A stretch of 64,000 nt of DNA from Pseudomonas viridiflava (GTDB lineage: Bacteria > Pseudomonadota > Gammaproteobacteria > Pseudomonadales > Pseudomonadaceae): positions 248,001 through 312,000 of the forward strand of contig NZ_UUON01000004.1 of assembly GCF_900590885.1 (NCBI RefSeq), given 5' to 3'. A program made the position numbers and the translations under genes. The notes below the pieces were generated by a model, which searched no databases, was not told the origin of the DNA, and saw only the letters and a list, made by a program, of their open reading frames with translations. Positions 62,911 to 64,000 of the stretch are shown here, one piece after another. Each line of letters begins with the position of its first letter. The stretch's first letter is position 1.

Positions 62911-63714
62911 TTATTGCTGTTGGACGGAAATTACCGGCGTCGGCGCCACAAATACCTTGGCATGCATCTGCTCATGCCCGCCGCCACGGCGCATGCCGCG
63001 TACGGGGCAGGCGTCGAGGTAGTCCAGGCCCACGGCCAGTTTCAAATGCCGCTCCGGGCGGGCCAGTTGGTTGGTCACGTCAAAGCTGTACCAGGCGTCA
63101 TCCAGCCAGGCTTCGGCCCAGGCGTGGCTGGCCAGGTGCGTGCTGTCTTCGGTGTACAAATACCCCGACACATACCGCGCCGGAATCCCCAGGCTGCGCG
63201 CGCAGGCCAGGAACGCATGGGTGTGGTCCTGGCACACGCCCGCCTGGCCGGCGAAGGATTCGGCGGCGCAGGTGTCGACTTCAGTGGCGCCCGGCGTGTA
63301 GGCCATTGTCTGGTTGAGGGCGTGCATCAAGTCGATCAACGCCGTGCGATCACGTCGCTGGTGGCAGTGCTGTTGCGCAAAGCCGCGCAGGGCCTCGTCG
63401 GGTTCGGTCAGGCGCGTGCAGCGCAAAAACGGGAAGGCCGACTGGCTTTCATGCTCGGCCTCGCGCAACTCGTCGATATCCACCTGGCCACGGGCGCCGA
63501 TGATGATGGCGTCGTGGGGTTCATCCAGGGTCAGCACATGCAGGATATTGCCGAAGGGGTCGACCTGGGCGCGCACCGGGCGAGGCAGGTCCAATTGCCA
63601 GCTGATTACATGCTGACGCTCGCTGTCGTGAGGCGTAAGGCGCAGGTACTGGATGCTCGCGCGAACCTGGTCTTCGTAGTGGTAGGTGGTTTCGTGGCTG
63701 ATGGAGAGTCTCAT
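62911..63714 (-). CDS. Transglutaminase-like cysteine protease family protein
   Basis: 267 residues, MRLSISHETTYHYEDQVR, the bacterial transglutaminase-like N-terminal region, followed by the core with Cys (GQAGVCQDHTHAFLACARS), His (ASHAWAEAW) and Asp (WYSFDVTNQ). Proteins of this kind usually sit with an alpha-E protein and a circularly permuted ATP-grasp protein; here the alpha-E gene overlaps upstream by four bases. The three-gene module has been linked to peptide or modification chemistry, but its substrate is unknown. Confidence 0.87.
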   Translation of the reverse strand: MRLSISHETTYHYEDQVRASIQYLRLTPHDSERQHVISWQLDLPRPVRAQVDPFGNILHVLTLDEPHDAIIIGARGQVDIDELREAEHESQSAFPFLRCTRLTEPDEALRGFAQQHCHQRRDRTALIDLMHALNQTMAYTPGATEVDTCAAESFAGQAGVCQDHTHAFLACARSLGIPARYVSGYLYTEDSTHLASHAWAEAWLDDAWYSFDVTNQLARPERHLKLAVGLDYLDACPVRGMRRGGGHEQMHAKVFVAPTPVISVQQQ

Positions 63715-64000
63715 GCGGCCTCCAGGTAGGAACTGTAGATGGCGTCGCCCAGTTGGCGCACCAGGGGGATAAAGTCGGTCAGCCAGGCGTGCAGGCCTTC
63801 CTCGAGGATTTCATCGATGGCGGTAAAGCGCAGGCGCGCGTCCATCTCGGCGGCCAGGCGCTGCGCCGGTCGACCGTTGAGGCCAGGCAGGCTGGCGAGG
63901 ATCTGGTCGATTTCTTCACTGCAGGCACGCAGCGAGCGCGGCACGTCGGCGCGTAACAGCAGCAACTCGGCGACTTGGCGGGCGCCGGGCGCGTCGCGGT
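63711..64000 (-). CDS. Alpha-E domain protein (5' end off window)
   Basis: The frame ends at 63711 and runs out of the right edge with no start in view; 96 codons are visible. The segment RLAAEMDARLRFTAIDEILE and LTDFIPLVRQLGDAIYSSYL fits the C-terminal part of the alpha-E (DUF403) family. Its end overlaps the transglutaminase start by four bases, the usual arrangement. An ATP-grasp partner would be expected further right, outside the window. Confidence 0.8.
   Translation of the reverse strand, partial: RDAPGARQVAELLLLRADVPRSLRACSEEIDQILASLPGLNGRPAQRLAAEMDARLRFTAIDEILEEGLHAWLTDFIPLVRQLGDAIYSSYLEAA

Overview
The window looks like chromosomal DNA of a fluorescent pseudomonad (Pseudomonas fluorescens complex). 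The evidence is: high G+C; the cmaX-crfX-cmpX-sigX-oprF-cobA block in Pseudomonas order; a rlmL-rmf-pyrD block; a methylcitrate operon of the acnD/prpF type; and many copies of the GTGGGAGGGGGC-type REP palindrome typical of this species group. Most of the window is dense, ordinary housekeeping and metabolic sequence. All assignments come from reading the sequence and recalled family knowledge; no database search was run.

Layout. 1-4.1 kb: rlmL (cut by the left edge), rmf, pyrD. 4.2-6.9 kb: a small minus-strand island with four parts of a SPI-1/Inv-Mxi-type secretion system and nothing else of it (IagB-like transglycosylase, HilA-like DNA-binding domain, orphan SPOA/FliN domain, shortened InvG-like secretin). 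7-12.8 kb: a nitrate-assimilation operon with a sigma-54 promoter, nasS, nasT, an ANTAR-type antiterminator leader, a NarK-type transporter, a PP2C-kinase fusion and cobA; nirBD and nitrate reductase genes are not between them. 12.9-16.8 kb: oprF, sigX, cmpX, crfX, cmaX. 16.8-22 kb: rraA, a hydrolase, and the divergent pair ppsA/ppsR.

22-29.1 kb is the most unusual part. A MocR-type regulator diverges from an exporter, a single-chain JAMM protease / MoaD-like sulfur carrier / E1 / rhodanese protein, a cysteine-synthase-like enzyme, a serine-acetyltransferase-like enzyme and an AlaX-type tRNA-editing protein. This resembles the mycobacterial Mec-CysO-MoeZ-CysM cysteine pathway with its first three proteins fused, plus export and tRNA proofreading that suggest a special or toxic sulfur amino acid. 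29.2-30.1 kb holds an unrecognised Pro/Gln-rich coiled-coil protein.

30.2-38.7 kb: methylcitrate operon (GntR regulator, prpB, prpC, acnD, prpF, prpD) with matching operator palindromes. 38.8-41.9 kb: a three-gene envelope module (retropepsin-like protease, transglutaminase-like/7TM protein, ATP-grasp ligase). 42-46 kb: pabB, higBA, thrH, cysH. 46-50.4 kb: NCS1 transporter with a hydantoin-racemase-like protein lacking one catalytic Cys, then a LysR/SDR pair. 50.5-57.9 kb: small metabolic and membrane genes, tRNA-Ser(GGA), plsC-like, corA, a glutamine amidotransferase. 58-61.4 kb: a fatty-acid beta-oxidation pair. 61.8-64 kb: a tiny membrane peptide, a cytochrome c fusion, a transglutaminase and an alpha-E protein cut by the right edge. 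REP singlets and REPIN pairs sit in many gaps.
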